Below the pieces are notes generated by a model. It made no database searches. It saw only the letters and a program-made list of their open reading frames with translations, and was not told where the DNA came from. From an uncultured Pirellulaceae bacterium (GTDB taxonomy: Bacteria; Planctomycetota; Planctomycetia; Pirellulales; Pirellulaceae): DNA of 64,000 nucleotides. The stretch covers positions 29,227 through 93,226 of the forward strand of contig CALFWR010000035.1 in assembly GCA_937928555.1 (NCBI GenBank), given 5' to 3'. This document shows positions 18,618 to 27,467 of the stretch, in pieces. The translations under genes were made by a program, and so were the position numbers. How positions within the stretch are numbered: the first letter of the stretch is position 1; each line of letters begins with the position of its first letter.

Positions 18618-18722
18618 TCCAAAAGGCACAAGCGGCGGTTCATCGGGAGAAACCGTCGATCGCGGCGAAGTGTAACTTCGGTTGATATGTCACACCCAAA
18701 CGCTGGCTTGCTGGTCCGCTGG

Positions 18723-19721
18723 CTATCCCCGGCGACCGCCACGTTCTTCCATCTTCTTGTAGTAGTTTCGGGCATTAAGGGAATCCATGAACGCTTTCCC
18801 CAGGGCACCGCACACCACCACACGAATCGCCCATCCCCATATCGAAAACAGTGCGAACGGGTTCAGAATGATCCCGACGATTTCAAGCCCAAGGTACAAG
18901 ATCAACCCGACCAGGCTGCAGGTCATTGGGAAAACCTGAACTCCAAACGCGAGACCGATGTAGACGACGCCCAGCGAGATCCCAATCCCGTAGATGACTC
19001 GTTGTACCGACGTCAATTTATCGGACAGTTCTTTGATTTCATCGTCACTCAACGCGGGTTTACCGGCAGCGACGTCCTGCTCATTTGACCACTTGGCCAT
19101 TTCCAGGCTTTCCGAGCCGACCGAAAAGAACAAAAATCCGTAGACCAATGCGACGAGCACGCCCATGATCAACAACGTCATCGTGGCCTTATCCAGGGAA
19201 TCCTTGACCGCCCCGTGGACTTTTTGCTTTTTATTGCGTCGCTTTTTTTTGCCCTTCCCGCCACTGACAAAATCATCATCCTGATCAAACTGTGACTTGT
19301 GTCGCTGCCGGGCTTCTTCGGTGACAAAGGGATTGGCAACAACGTCGGCGACTTGATCGTTGCCAACGTCGATCGTGGCAGCGGCAGGATTGGTCGTCGA
19401 AGAACCCCCGGGGCTGAATCCCGGGTCCTGGACGACGTGATTACGAAGCGGATCGGGTCCTGCGGGGCTTGGCCCACCAAAGATTTCCGGTTGCTTGCGG
19501 ATTGCTCCCAGTCCCATCTTGGCCAAAGTATCCGGGGCCGGCCCAGTTCGCGACGCAGCAGTCTTTCGGCCGGTTTGAGTTGCCTTGGTTTGAGTTGCTG
19601 TGGAAGCCGCTTTTGCCGAAAAGGCCTTGTTGCAGGAAGTGCATTTCACCTTCTTGCCCAGAGCCTTTTCCGGGATTTTGTAGCGGGTTTGGCAGTGTGG
19701 GCAGGCGATATTCAGCGACAT
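18723..19721 (-). CDS. MJ0042-type zinc-ribbon membrane protein
   Basis: 332 residues. An N-terminal zinc ribbon (MSLNIACPHCQTRYKIPEKA, then KVKCTSCNKAFSA) has two CxxC pairs (C7/C10 and C27/C30), typical of MJ0042-type putative zinc-finger proteins that are abundant in planctomycetes. A long low-complexity linker rich in Ala, Thr, Gly and Pro follows (about 35-160), with a basic KGKKKRRNKKQK patch near 156. The C-terminal half has three or four hydrophobic segments (about 178-198, 245-262, 265-285 and 290-305). It is likely an inner-membrane protein with a cytoplasmic zinc ribbon. The function is unknown; the neighbours give no clue. Confidence 0.75.
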   Translation of the reverse strand: MSLNIACPHCQTRYKIPEKALGKKVKCTSCNKAFSAKAASTATQTKATQTGRKTAASRTGPAPDTLAKMGLGAIRKQPEIFGGPSPAGPDPLRNHVVQDPGFSPGGSSTTNPAAATIDVGNDQVADVVANPFVTEEARQRHKSQFDQDDDFVSGGKGKKKRRNKKQKVHGAVKDSLDKATMTLLIMGVLVALVYGFLFFSVGSESLEMAKWSNEQDVAAGKPALSDDEIKELSDKLTSVQRVIYGIGISLGVVYIGLAFGVQVFPMTCSLVGLILYLGLEIVGIILNPFALFSIWGWAIRVVVCGALGKAFMDSLNARNYYKKMEERGGRRG

Positions 19722-20045
19722 AATTGCGTTCTAAAGCAAGCGAAATGGATTGCATCGAGTCTAACCGATCGGCTTGCAACTTGTAGGCAGATTCCTGACC
19801 TTCGGCCAATCGAAGCGATCCGAATAGTCATGGCGTCCCAGTCAGAAGGCTTGTTCTATTTGTCCTGATCGCGTGAACGAGCGTACAATTGGCGATAAGC
19901 TTGCCTTCGACCGGCCGCAAAGCGCATTGCTTCACACCAATGCCCAAAAAAACGTGGCAAATCCGGCGTCGCACACGCTAATTCCGGATTAGAATTGTGG
20001 GACTTCCGGAAACCTTCGGTAAAAGAACCATCAGACGGTGCATTG
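19722..20045. other. Divergent intergenic region
   Basis: Between the zinc-ribbon gene (minus) and the PQQ-propeller gene (plus), so it should hold both promoters. TTCCGGA occurs twice close together just before the plus-strand gene (near 19981 and 20005). No gene or clear promoter hexamers were recognised. Confidence 0.4.
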
Positions 20046-21590
20046 ATGCTAAATCGACTTTCTTTCAGCCTGTTGTTTTTGACTCTCGCGTTGACCGCCA
20101 ATCTGGCTTTCGCGCAGCGGGGCTTCGTCTCCAACGCAAACGCATCGGCGGCAGGTTTGAATGTGGCCTGGTCCACCCAGTTGGGAATCAGCGCCCGGGG
20201 CAAACTGGTCGACTGGCAACTGATTGTCGATGAAGACAATTCGACGGTCTACTACGTCGTCACCGCCGGCAATCGAAGAGAACTCTACGCCCAGTCGGAC
20301 CTGAATCCATTCGGTCAGCCATGGGGCGTCGATGGCGCCAAAGCAAAAGCCGAAGAACGCAAAGAGCTTTTGGATCTGGAGTACAAGTACTACGAAAAAG
20401 ACATCGAAGTCACCGTGAGCAGCTTCGTGGTTCCCAACACCACCATTTTGGCATTGGGTGGCGACGGCCGAGTCGTTTCGATCGACGGGAACACGGGGGC
20501 CGTGAACTGGACCCAGGCTGTCGGCGACCCCACTCTTCCCAGCTCCGGGCTGGGAGCCAGCAAGAAACATGTCGCGGTCACCAACGGCTCACGCGTCTAC
20601 TGCCTGGACTTCGACACAGGAAGAACGCTCTGGGATCGGAAATGTAAACACTCAGTTGTTTCGTCACCGATTTGCTCGGAAGACAACGTCTACGTTCCTC
20701 TGGCCAACGGTAGGCTTCAGGCGCTTGGGATGGAAAAACTCGGAGTCGACACTTTCACATTGGTTGGACACGGCGAATCGAGAGCAAGGCCGGTCATTAC
20801 AGAGCAAAATGTGGTTTGGACCAACGAAGGCGGCGATGTCAACATTGCTCCCATCAGCGGTCGTCGGACGGTCAGCTTTCGACTCAACGCCTCCGCGCCG
20901 ATCGTATCTGCTGCCACGGCAGGCCTTGGATTGATCTACTCAGCGTCGGTTGACGGATTCGTGTATGGAATTGATGAACAGGTCGGCAAGCTGGATTGGA
21001 ATGTCTCGACCGGAGCCGGCGTCACACAGTCCCCTGTCCTTCACGGCGGACACCTGTATGTGGTCACCGACGCGGACAAGCTGTTCCGCCTGGACGCCAA
21101 AGAAGGCCTTTTCAGTGATCGCTGGCAAGATCCTCTTTCGGGCATCAAAAAAATCGTTGGCTTTGGCAAACAAACCATCTACTGCCTCGACTCCGGCGGC
21201 GGCCTGGTGGGCGTGGATCGCGAAACCAAAGCCGTTACCAAGCGTATTGCCTCTTCCAATATCGAGTTGGTCCTGACCAATGACATCACCGATCGCCTGT
21301 TTCTGGCAACGGAAACGGGTTTTGTCCAATGCCTTCACGAGACCGCCAGTTTGCAGCCCAAACTGCTTGACGCCGAAGGCATGGGGTCGGGAACCAGAGG
21401 ATCCGGGTCGAAAGACGGTTCCGGGACCAAAGGCTCTGGCACCAAAGGCTCTGGCACCAAAGATGGCTCTTCAACGAAAGACAGCGACAATCCGTTTGGG
21501 GAAAGTTCCGACGACGACGGCAGCAATCCGTTTGGAGAAAGTTCCGACGAAGACGAAGACGAAGACGACAGCAACCCGTTTGGTGGCTAG
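20046..21590 (+). CDS. Secreted PQQ-like beta-propeller repeat protein
   Basis: 514 residues from MLNRLSFS; the first 24 residues form a signal peptide ending ANLAFAQ. The body is a series of PQQ/WD40-like blades of the form L-x-A-L-D-x-x-T-G-x-x-x-W: VVSIDGNTGAVNWTQAVG, VYCLDFDTGRTLWDRKC, VYGIDEQVGKLDWNVSTG, LFRLDAKEG and LVGVDRETKAV. This suggests an 8-bladed-type scaffold such as BamB-like or planctomycete extracytoplasmic binding proteins. The C-terminal tail from about 425 is low complexity: GSGTKGSGTKG repeats and then acidic DNPFGESSDDD units ending NPFGG. No PQQ-enzyme active site is seen, so it is likely a binding or structural protein. An earlier ATG at 19995 would put residues before the signal peptide. 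Confidence 0.8.
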   Translation: MLNRLSFSLLFLTLALTANLAFAQRGFVSNANASAAGLNVAWSTQLGISARGKLVDWQLIVDEDNSTVYYVVTAGNRRELYAQSDLNPFGQPWGVDGAKAKAEERKELLDLEYKYYEKDIEVTVSSFVVPNTTILALGGDGRVVSIDGNTGAVNWTQAVGDPTLPSSGLGASKKHVAVTNGSRVYCLDFDTGRTLWDRKCKHSVVSSPICSEDNVYVPLANGRLQALGMEKLGVDTFTLVGHGESRARPVITEQNVVWTNEGGDVNIAPISGRRTVSFRLNASAPIVSAATAGLGLIYSASVDGFVYGIDEQVGKLDWNVSTGAGVTQSPVLHGGHLYVVTDADKLFRLDAKEGLFSDRWQDPLSGIKKIVGFGKQTIYCLDSGGGLVGVDRETKAVTKRIASSNIELVLTNDITDRLFLATETGFVQCLHETASLQPKLLDAEGMGSGTRGSGSKDGSGTKGSGTKGSGTKDGSSTKDSDNPFGESSDDDGSNPFGESSDEDEDEDDSNPFGG

Positions 21591-21740
21591 TCGTGGAGCG
21601 GCTAATCGTTGGGCGACCGGTAGTCGGAGCGTTTTGTCGACCGGGCAACAACTTTGCTGATGCTGTAATTGCGTGGCTTGACGTTCTGCTTTCGGGCACC
21701 ACAATCATCGCTTTCACTCTCGAATCCGGGCGAATGATTT

Positions 21741-23312
21741 ATGGACTCCTCTGCGGTCAAGCGTGCACTCATTAGCGTCAGCAACAAGCTGGGCATCGTC
21801 GATTTCGCCAAAGGCTTGGTTGAATCGAATGTTGAAATTTACAGCACCGGAGGAACACGCAAGCATCTGGAACAAGCCGGCGTCGAAGTCATCGACGTTT
21901 CGCAGTACACCGGTTTCCCGGAAATGATGGATGGCCGCGTCAAAACGCTCCATCCCAAAATCTTTGCCGGAATTCTGGCTCGCCGTGACCGGACCGATGA
22001 CCTCGAATCCATGTCCGACCATGAAATCGTTCCGTTCGATCTGGTCGTGGTCAACCTGTATCCCTTTGCCGCGACCATCGCCAAACCCGATGTGAAAATC
22101 GAAGAGGCCATCGAGCAAATCGACATCGGTGGTCCCAGTCTGATTCGTGCTGCGGCAAAGAACAGCGACTACGTGACCGTCGTCTCCAACCCGAACCAGT
22201 ACGCGGAAGTTCTGGACGAAATCCAACGTGAAGGCAATACCACGCATGAGCTTCGCCGTCGTTTGATGGCCCAGGCTTTTCAGCATACCGCCAACTACGA
22301 CCTGTTCATCGCCGATTACTTTTCCGGCCAGTCCGAAAGCGGTGCTTTCCCGGCGACGATGACGCTTGTGATGAGCCGCAAGTCGGGGCTTCGATACGGC
22401 GAGAACAGCCATCAACGTGGTGCCGTCTACAGGCAGGAAGGCAGTCGTGACGCCTGCATCGTGAACTCGCGCCAGCTTCACGGGAAAGAGCTTTCCTACA
22501 ACAACTTCCTCGACCTGGACAGCGCACTGAACATCGTACGCTGCTTTCCAGGCCCGGCTTGTAGCGTGATCAAACACAACAATCCCTGTGGTGCAGCGTT
22601 GGCAGAGAACCTCGTTGACGCAGTGCGTAAAGGCTTCGCCGGCGACCCGATCAGTGCCTTTGGAAGCGTCATTGGGCTGAATCGAAACGTGGACAGCGAA
22701 ACGGCTGAATTTCTCGCCGGAGAAGATTTCTTCGTCGAAGCCATCGTAGCGCCCGGCTTTGACGACAAAGCCCTCGAAATTCTCGTGACCAAACCCAAGT
22801 GGCGGAAAAACGTCCGGCTTTTGAAAGTCGGCGAACTTGAGCCTCTGGTCTCCAGTCAGGAGATCCGGCAACTCGTCGGCGGCGTGTTGGTTCAGGACAG
22901 CGACACGCTGGCAGACGAACCGGAACAATGGAAAGTCGCAACCGACAATCAGCCGTCCGAGCAGTTGATGCAAGAACTCGCGTTTGCGTGGGCGATGGTT
23001 CGGCACGTCAAATCCAATGCCATCCTGCTGGCCAAAGACTTTTCACTTGTTGGCGTCGGGGCGGGGCAGATGAGCCGCGTTGATTCGGTCAACATTTCGA
23101 TCCAAAAAGCTGGCCCGGAGCGAGCCAAGGGAGCAGTTTTGGCTTCCGATGCGTTTTTCCCGTTTGCCGATTCGATCGCCCAGGCGGCAGAAGCTGGTGT
23201 GGCGGCCATCATTCAACCCGGTGGAAGTATCCGCGACCAGGAAGTCATCGATGCTTGTAATGAGCACGGTATTGCGATGGTGTTGACCGGTCGCCGACAT
23301 TTTCGGCATTAA
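21741..23312 (+). CDS. purH: Bifunctional AICAR formyltransferase / IMP cyclohydrolase
   Basis: 523 residues, full length. It catalyses the last two steps of de novo IMP synthesis, AICAR to FAICAR using 10-formyl-tetrahydrofolate and then ring closure. The N-terminal MGS-like cyclohydrolase domain has [19 protein letters not shown] at 8-26, [13 protein letters not shown] near 34-46 and [18 protein letters not shown] near 65-82. The formyltransferase domain has [14 protein letters not shown] near 216, [10 protein letters not shown] near 247 and the catalytic His in [13 protein letters not shown] near 275. The C-terminus [20 protein letters not shown] and TGRRHFRH is typical. It stands 150 bp after the propeller gene and just ahead of a small membrane protein gene. 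Confidence 0.96.
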   Translation: MDSSAVKRALISVSNKLGIVDFAKGLVESNVEIYSTGGTRKHLEQAGVEVIDVSQYTGFPEMMDGRVKTLHPKIFAGILARRDRTDDLESMSDHEIVPFDLVVVNLYPFAATIAKPDVKIEEAIEQIDIGGPSLIRAAAKNSDYVTVVSNPNQYAEVLDEIQREGNTTHELRRRLMAQAFQHTANYDLFIADYFSGQSESGAFPATMTLVMSRKSGLRYGENSHQRGAVYRQEGSRDACIVNSRQLHGKELSYNNFLDLDSALNIVRCFPGPACSVIKHNNPCGAALAENLVDAVRKGFAGDPISAFGSVIGLNRNVDSETAEFLAGEDFFVEAIVAPGFDDKALEILVTKPKWRKNVRLLKVGELEPLVSSQEIRQLVGGVLVQDSDTLADEPEQWKVATDNQPSEQLMQELAFAWAMVRHVKSNAILLAKDFSLVGVGAGQMSRVDSVNISIQKAGPERAKGAVLASDAFFPFADSIAQAAEAGVAAIIQPGGSIRDQEVIDACNEHGIAMVLTGRRHFRH

Positions 23313-23342
23313 CAAATCTGATCCTCTTTTGAACTGGAAATT

Positions 23343-23825
23343 GTGGTGGACATTGGTGAACTACTGGCGATCCTCTCGCGATGGGTACATATTCTTGGTG
23401 TCATCGTGCTCGTTGGAGGAACGTTTTTCCTGCGGTTTGTCGTTCTGCATGCCGGAATTCCGGAAGAGAATCGACAGGCGATGCGTAAGCCATGGGGCAT
23501 CATGGTTGGCGCCGCGGCGCTGTTGCTGATTGTCAGCGGCCTGTACAACTTCGCACTCAAAGCGGTTGGGTTTGAACTCGCTGGGATCTACAACGGCCTG
23601 GTGTTACTCAAAGTCGTACTGGGGCTGTTTGTGTTTTGGCTTTCGGCAGTACTAACGGGTCGCAGCGACAGGGCGCAGAGGTTTCGTCAGCGGGAGAAGT
23701 TTTGGCTGAACATCGCCTGCGGTGGCCTGTTGGTTATCGTTTTGGCCGCTGGTTTCATGAAAATGGATTCGGCAAGCTACACCAAGAAGGTCAAATCAGA
23801 CAAAAGCCAGGTTGAAGCAAAGTAG
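23343..23825 (+). CDS. Four-TM integral membrane protein (CopD-like)
   Basis: 160 residues from a GTG start at 23343, 30 bp after purH, so possibly in the same transcript. Hydrophobic segments at about 13-33, 50-70, 80-103 and 122-142 indicate four membrane helices. SRWVHILGVIVLVGGTFFLR near the N-terminus, with a His in the first helix, resembles DUF2269/CopD-type membrane proteins. The tail is short and charged. No enzymatic motif is seen. Assignment to CopD is tentative. Confidence 0.6.
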   Translation: MVDIGELLAILSRWVHILGVIVLVGGTFFLRFVVLHAGIPEENRQAMRKPWGIMVGAAALLLIVSGLYNFALKAVGFELAGIYNGLVLLKVVLGLFVFWLSAVLTGRSDRAQRFRQREKFWLNIACGGLLVIVLAAGFMKMDSASYTKKVKSDKSQVEAK

Positions 23826-23835
23826 TAGGCAAACG

Positions 23836-23911
23836 CCGTGTGCCGTCCATTATTGAAAAGATGGCACACGGAGTGAGCCTAATCTGACCGCAACGGCACA
23901 CTGAGTGTGCC
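23836..23911. repeat. Two palindromes in a convergent intergenic region (likely bidirectional terminator)
   Basis: CCGTGTGCC/GGCACACGG (23836-23844 / 23863-23871) and GGCACAC-TGA-GTGTGCC (23895-23911). The second, followed by TACTACTTT, recurs at 35446-35472. The pair lies between the convergent CopD-like and rnc genes. Confidence 0.7.
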
Positions 23912-23913
23912 TA

Positions 23914-24645
23914 CTACTTTTCCACCGCGAACGGTGGCTCTTCGTCCGCCAACTGGGCAAGCGCATTGGCGGCGGCACGCTGTTCGGCTTCTTTCTTGTT
24001 GCGGCCCCAAGCCGGAGAGAAATCGCGTTTGTTCACATGAGCCGCAATCAGGAACTCTTTCTTGTGGTCCGGACCACGGGCTTCCACCAGCCGATAGTTG
24101 GGCGGGATGTTGAACCGCCGTTGGGAATATTGCTGAAGCTCCGACTTGTAGTTGATCTCCAAACGGCCTTCGACCGCCGCATCCACATGACGCTCAACGA
24201 GCGGCATCAGTATCTCGCGGACCGCTTCCATTCCACCGTCGAGATAAATCGCACCCACGATCGATTCGACAGCGTTGGCGACCAGTGAGCGGGGGACCTT
24301 GCCCAGCGAACCAACTCCCTTGCCAACCACGAGGATTCGCTCGATCCCTAATTCCATCCCCATTCGCGTACACGTCTGACGGGACACAACGTTGGATTTG
24401 ACTTTCGTCAGTTCGCCTTCAAGCCAATTCGGATAGCGATGGAAAAGATACTCGCAAACCGTGAAACCCAGAATTGAATCGCCTAGGAATTCCAGCCGCT
24501 CGTAAGAGTTCACACGCTTTTCCGCGTAGGACGAATGCGTGATCGCTTCGGCCAGCAGGCTTTTGTTTTGAAAATGGTAGCCCAGCAGCTCTTCGCAGGA
24601 CTCTACGAGGCTTTCTTGCGAATCAGGTTTACGAGTTGTATCCAA
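23914..24645 (-). CDS. rnc: Ribonuclease III
   Basis: 243 residues. It cleaves double-stranded RNA in rRNA and mRNA processing. The catalytic RNase III signature ERLEFLGDS is at 49-57, followed by EGELTKVKSNVVS near 76 and LVANAVESIVGAIYLDGG near 120, containing the second acidic cluster. A double-stranded RNA-binding domain covers about 165-233: NYKSELQQYSQRRF, YRLVEARGPDHKKEFL and GRNKKEAEQRAAANALA. It lies 27 bp downstream of the DAHP synthase gene on the same strand, probably in one operon, although the functions are unrelated. Confidence 0.95.
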   Translation of the reverse strand: MDTTRKPDSQESLVESCEELLGYHFQNKSLLAEAITHSSYAEKRVNSYERLEFLGDSILGFTVCEYLFHRYPNWLEGELTKVKSNVVSRQTCTRMGMELGIERILVVGKGVGSLGKVPRSLVANAVESIVGAIYLDGGMEAVREILMPLVERHVDAAVEGRLEINYKSELQQYSQRRFNIPPNYRLVEARGPDHKKEFLIAAHVNKRDFSPAWGRNKKEAEQRAAANALAQLADEEPPFAVEK

Positions 24646-24672
24646 TGACGCAATTCCGTGCTTTGCTCACCC

Positions 24673-26037
24673 TTAAGTGACTACATTCTGATCGGACTTG
24701 AGCTGATCCGCAATCAGGAAAGCTACTTCCATGGCCTGATCGTAATTTAATCTCGGGTCCACGGCGCTCTTATACGCCTTCACAAGGTCCGGTTCGCCGA
24801 TCTGACCCTGCCCACCGATGCATTCGGTCACATTGTCGCCCGTCATTTCCAGATGAATACCGCCCAAAATCGTGCCTTGTTGTCGATGAATCCGAAACTG
24901 TTGCTGAATCTCTTCAATAATCCGGTCAAAACTGCGGGTCTTGATGCCGGCGTTGGTGGAAAAAGTATTTCCATGCATCGGATCGCAGGTATGCAGCACC
25001 CCTACGCCTGATTCTTGGATCGCGTCAAGAATCACTGGCAAACGTTCAACCACTTCGTCGACGCCGTAGCGGTGGATCAACGTTACTTTTCCGGCTTCGT
25101 TTGCAGGATTCAGAGTCCGAATCAGGGCCACCAATTCTTCTGGTTCAAATTTTGGCCCGACTTTGATGCCAATCGGATTGTCGATCCCGCGAAAATACTC
25201 CACATGCGCCCCATTGGTGTCCCTTGTTCGGTAACCGATCCACGGAAAGTGAGTGCTCATGTTGTACCAACCTTCGCGGCGCGGAACCCGCCGCGTCTGA
25301 GCCTGCTCATAGCTCAGGTGCAGACCTTCATGCGAGGTGAATACATCAACCGATCCGCTGTTGCGGAATTCTGCGCCGCGGACAACTTCCATGAATTGCA
25401 ACGCGTCGGTGATCGACGAAACCATTTTCTGGTACTTCGTCGACAGGTCCGAGTCTCCCACAAAATCAAGCGACCAGTTTTCGGGATGGTGCAAGTCAGC
25501 GAATCCACCACCACAAAGCGAGCGAATAAAGTTCAGCGTCAAAGCTGCTCTTTCGTATCCGCGAAGCAACAGTTCAGGATCCGGCTTGCGATCGGATTCG
25601 GTAAATCCGCTTCGGTTGACAATGTCGCCACGGTAGACCTCCAGAGTCACGCCGTCGCGAGTTTCAGTATCGCTGGATCGCGGTTTGGCATACTGGCCGG
25701 CAACCCGTCCAACCCGGACGACTTTTTTCATACCGCCATAGATCAACACAAAGCTCATCTGCATCAGAACTTTGAGGTTCCGAACAATCGAATCATTGTC
25801 GCAATCATCAAGGCTCTCACTGCAGTCGCCCGCTTGCAACAAAAACGCTTCGCCTCGGGAAGCCGCAGCCAATTGCGATTTCAAGCTTTCGATTTCCCAA
25901 CTGGTTACCAACGGCGGAAGCTTTGCCAGCTTTTGAAGCGCGTCCTGAAGCTGTTCTTTGTCCGGATAAGTCGGCTGCTGCAGCACAACTTTTTGTTGCC
26001 ACGAACCGGGAGTCCAGTTGTCAGGGTTGGTTGCCAT
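24673..26037 (-). CDS. Class II 3-deoxy-7-phosphoheptulonate (DAHP) synthase
   Basis: 454 residues from MATNPDNWTPGSW. It condenses phosphoenolpyruvate and erythrose-4-phosphate, the first step of the shikimate pathway. Hallmarks of the plant/mycobacterial class II enzyme are LPPLVTSWEIESLK near 40, FLLQAGDCSES near 67, KVVRVGRVAGQYAKPRSS near 103 and SHEGLHLSYEQAQTR near 237. Also present are STHFPWIGYRTR, GIKVGPK near 292, HTCDPMHGNT near 353 and GGIHLEMTGDNVTEC near 393. Manganese and phosphate ligands of the family lie in these segments. An ATG five codons upstream (26052) is the alternative start. rnc follows on the same strand. Confidence 0.93.
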   Translation of the reverse strand: MATNPDNWTPGSWQQKVVLQQPTYPDKEQLQDALQKLAKLPPLVTSWEIESLKSQLAAASRGEAFLLQAGDCSESLDDCDNDSIVRNLKVLMQMSFVLIYGGMKKVVRVGRVAGQYAKPRSSDTETRDGVTLEVYRGDIVNRSGFTESDRKPDPELLLRGYERAALTLNFIRSLCGGGFADLHHPENWSLDFVGDSDLSTKYQKMVSSITDALQFMEVVRGAEFRNSGSVDVFTSHEGLHLSYEQAQTRRVPRREGWYNMSTHFPWIGYRTRDTNGAHVEYFRGIDNPIGIKVGPKFEPEELVALIRTLNPANEAGKVTLIHRYGVDEVVERLPVILDAIQESGVGVLHTCDPMHGNTFSTNAGIKTRSFDRIIEEIQQQFRIHRQQGTILGGIHLEMTGDNVTECIGGQGQIGEPDLVKAYKSAVDPRLNYDQAMEVAFLIADQLKSDQNVVT

Positions 26038-26141
26038 CCAGAGAATCGCCAAACACGGGGACAGTTTGATAATCGGGGATTAGAATATCCGGCTGCCTTT
26101 TTTGAAAGCCAGTTCTTTGCAGTGCTCCCGAGGAATCCACG

Positions 26142-26795
26142 TTGGCAAAAAGCTCCACATTGATCATCGGTATTGCCGGTCCATCCGCCTCTGGCAAAAG
26201 CTTGTTCGCCCAAAATCTGCAATCCAAACTTGCAGAACAGCTTTCGGTCGCGATTCTCAGCGCCGATTCGTACTATCGGTCGCAAGCCCATCTGACAGAA
26301 ACGCAACGCACCCAAATCAATTACGACCACCCCGATGCGATCGAACATGCCCTTCTGATCCAGCATGCCCAAAGTATCGCCAACGGCGATTCAGTCGACG
26401 TGCCGGACTACAGTTTCCGCAAACATGACCGAACCGCAGAAACTCGCCGAATCGGTAAAGTCGACGTTCTGATTGTCGAAGGAATCCTCGTCCTTCACTG
26501 GAAACAACTCCGCGACCTGATGCAGCTCAGGATCTTCATTGATGTCCCCCTGGAAGTCTGCCAGAAGCGAAGAATTGAACGCGATGCGACCCACCGTGGG
26601 AGGTCTGTTCGGTCTGTTATCGAACAGTTTCAGCGGCAGGTTCGCCCCATGTATTCTCAGTTCGTCAACCCTTCGATGCGCGAGGCAGATCTAATCGTGC
26701 CCGGAGGCGGAAACAACGGCAAATGCGTCAATGTCGTGTATGCGTGGTGTCTTTTTCGAAAATCCGCGGTTCAGTCGGTCAAAAGGAATAAATAG
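26142..26795 (+). CDS. udk: Uridine kinase / P-loop nucleoside kinase
   Basis: 217 residues from a TTG start. It phosphorylates uridine and cytidine in pyrimidine salvage. The P-loop GPSASGKS is at 13-20, ILSADSYYR at 38-46 holds the substrate-side Asp, NYDHPDAIEH is near 60 and VPDYSFRKHDRT near 88. VDVLIVEGILVLH near 106 is the Walker-B-like strand, and the lid region KRRIERDATHRGRSV is near 140. It is divergent from the DAHP synthase gene (about 100 bp apart). There is no ATG in frame that keeps the P-loop strand, so TTG 26142 is the best start. A phosphoribulokinase-like nucleotide kinase of other specificity is possible. Confidence 0.85.
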   Translation: MAKSSTLIIGIAGPSASGKSLFAQNLQSKLAEQLSVAILSADSYYRSQAHLTETQRTQINYDHPDAIEHALLIQHAQSIANGDSVDVPDYSFRKHDRTAETRRIGKVDVLIVEGILVLHWKQLRDLMQLRIFIDVPLEVCQKRRIERDATHRGRSVRSVIEQFQRQVRPMYSQFVNPSMREADLIVPGGGNNGKCVNVVYAWCLFRKSAVQSVKRNK

Positions 26796-26819
26796 GGAAT
26801 CTGACCGGAACGGAACCGG

Positions 26820-26842
26820 CGGGACGCGTCCCGTTTACTTGT
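26820..26842 (+). terminator. Possible intrinsic terminator after udk
   Basis: The palindrome CGGGACGCGTCCCG (26820-26833) is followed by a T-rich stretch (TTTACTTGTTTTTT to about 26847). The loop is very tight, so efficiency is uncertain. Confidence 0.45.
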
Positions 26843-26958
26843 TTTTTGTGCGCACAATCAAATAGAATGGGATTGTTGTGCTCTGGCAATTACAATGCTA
26901 GCGGGGCCTTATCTTGCACTTTCTTCCAGTTTTCAACGCCCTCCAAAATTTTCGCGTC

Positions 26959-27297
26959 ATGTCTCAAACACCAAAAGTAGAACCACCTGCCGTCGATGGC
27001 GTCGAACCTGCTCCTCGGCCAGTTCAGAGTTCAGAGGCATCCGAGGGCCGTCGCAAGTCACGTAAGAGACGCCGCCTGATTTGCTTTCACTGCAATCGAC
27101 CCGAAGGCCACTACGTCCCTTACAAGGGATCGTGGTTCTACTCTTTCTTTGTTGGCATGTCCTTTGGACTGGTGAACATATTTGGCCCCTACCGTTGCCA
27201 ATGTTGCGGAAAGCAACGTCTGATGTTCACGAATTGGCTTAATCCGCTCTACCACATTCGCGGCTTCCGACACCGCGTGGCCACACGCCGCCGATAA
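26959..27297 (+). CDS. Small protein with two CxxC pairs and a hydrophobic segment
   Basis: 112 residues from MSQTPKVE; a TTG at 26914 would add 15 residues. The N-terminal third is Pro/Glu-rich, then very basic (GRRKSRKRRR near 30-40). CFHC and later CQCC suggest a zinc-ribbon-like pair flanking a hydrophobic stretch (SFFVGMSFGLVNIFGPY). The C-terminus is basic (FRHRVATRRR). The arrangement suggests a small membrane-associated or nucleic-acid-binding protein. No family was recognised. Confidence 0.55.
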   Translation: MSQTPKVEPPAVDGVEPAPRPVQSSEASEGRRKSRKRRRLICFHCNRPEGHYVPYKGSWFYSFFVGMSFGLVNIFGPYRCQCCGKQRLMFTNWLNPLYHIRGFRHRVATRRR

Positions 27298-27380
27298 TTC
27301 TCCCAATCGCCTCACGCTGTGTAGCAATGCTGCGGGCTCGCCCGAGGGCTGGCAGTTTGTTGGCTTGGTTGCCGAAATGG

Positions 27381-27450
27381 CATGACAGTCGCAAAATGGC
27401 ATGACAGTCGCAAAAGGGCATGACAGTCGCAAAAGGGCATGACGGTTGCT
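27381..27450 (+). repeat. 19-bp direct tandem repeat, about 3.7 copies
   Basis: CATGACAGTCGCAAAA-type units start at 27381, 27400, 27419 and 27438, a strict 19-bp period; the last copy is degenerate (CATGACGGTTGCTT). They lie just past the phoB stop on the opposite side from its promoter. There is no spacer variation, so this is not CRISPR. Confidence 0.85.
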
Positions 27451-27467
27451 TAACGCTTGGCGATAGC

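Noticed and set aside
21714..23006. 430-codon minus-strand frame opposite purH
   Set aside because: Shadow of purH, which has all catalytic motifs on the plus strand.
27381..27450. CRISPR array
   Set aside because: Units are contiguous 19-mers without spacers, and no cas genes are present. The 7-bp arrays at 11549-13663 fail for the same reason.
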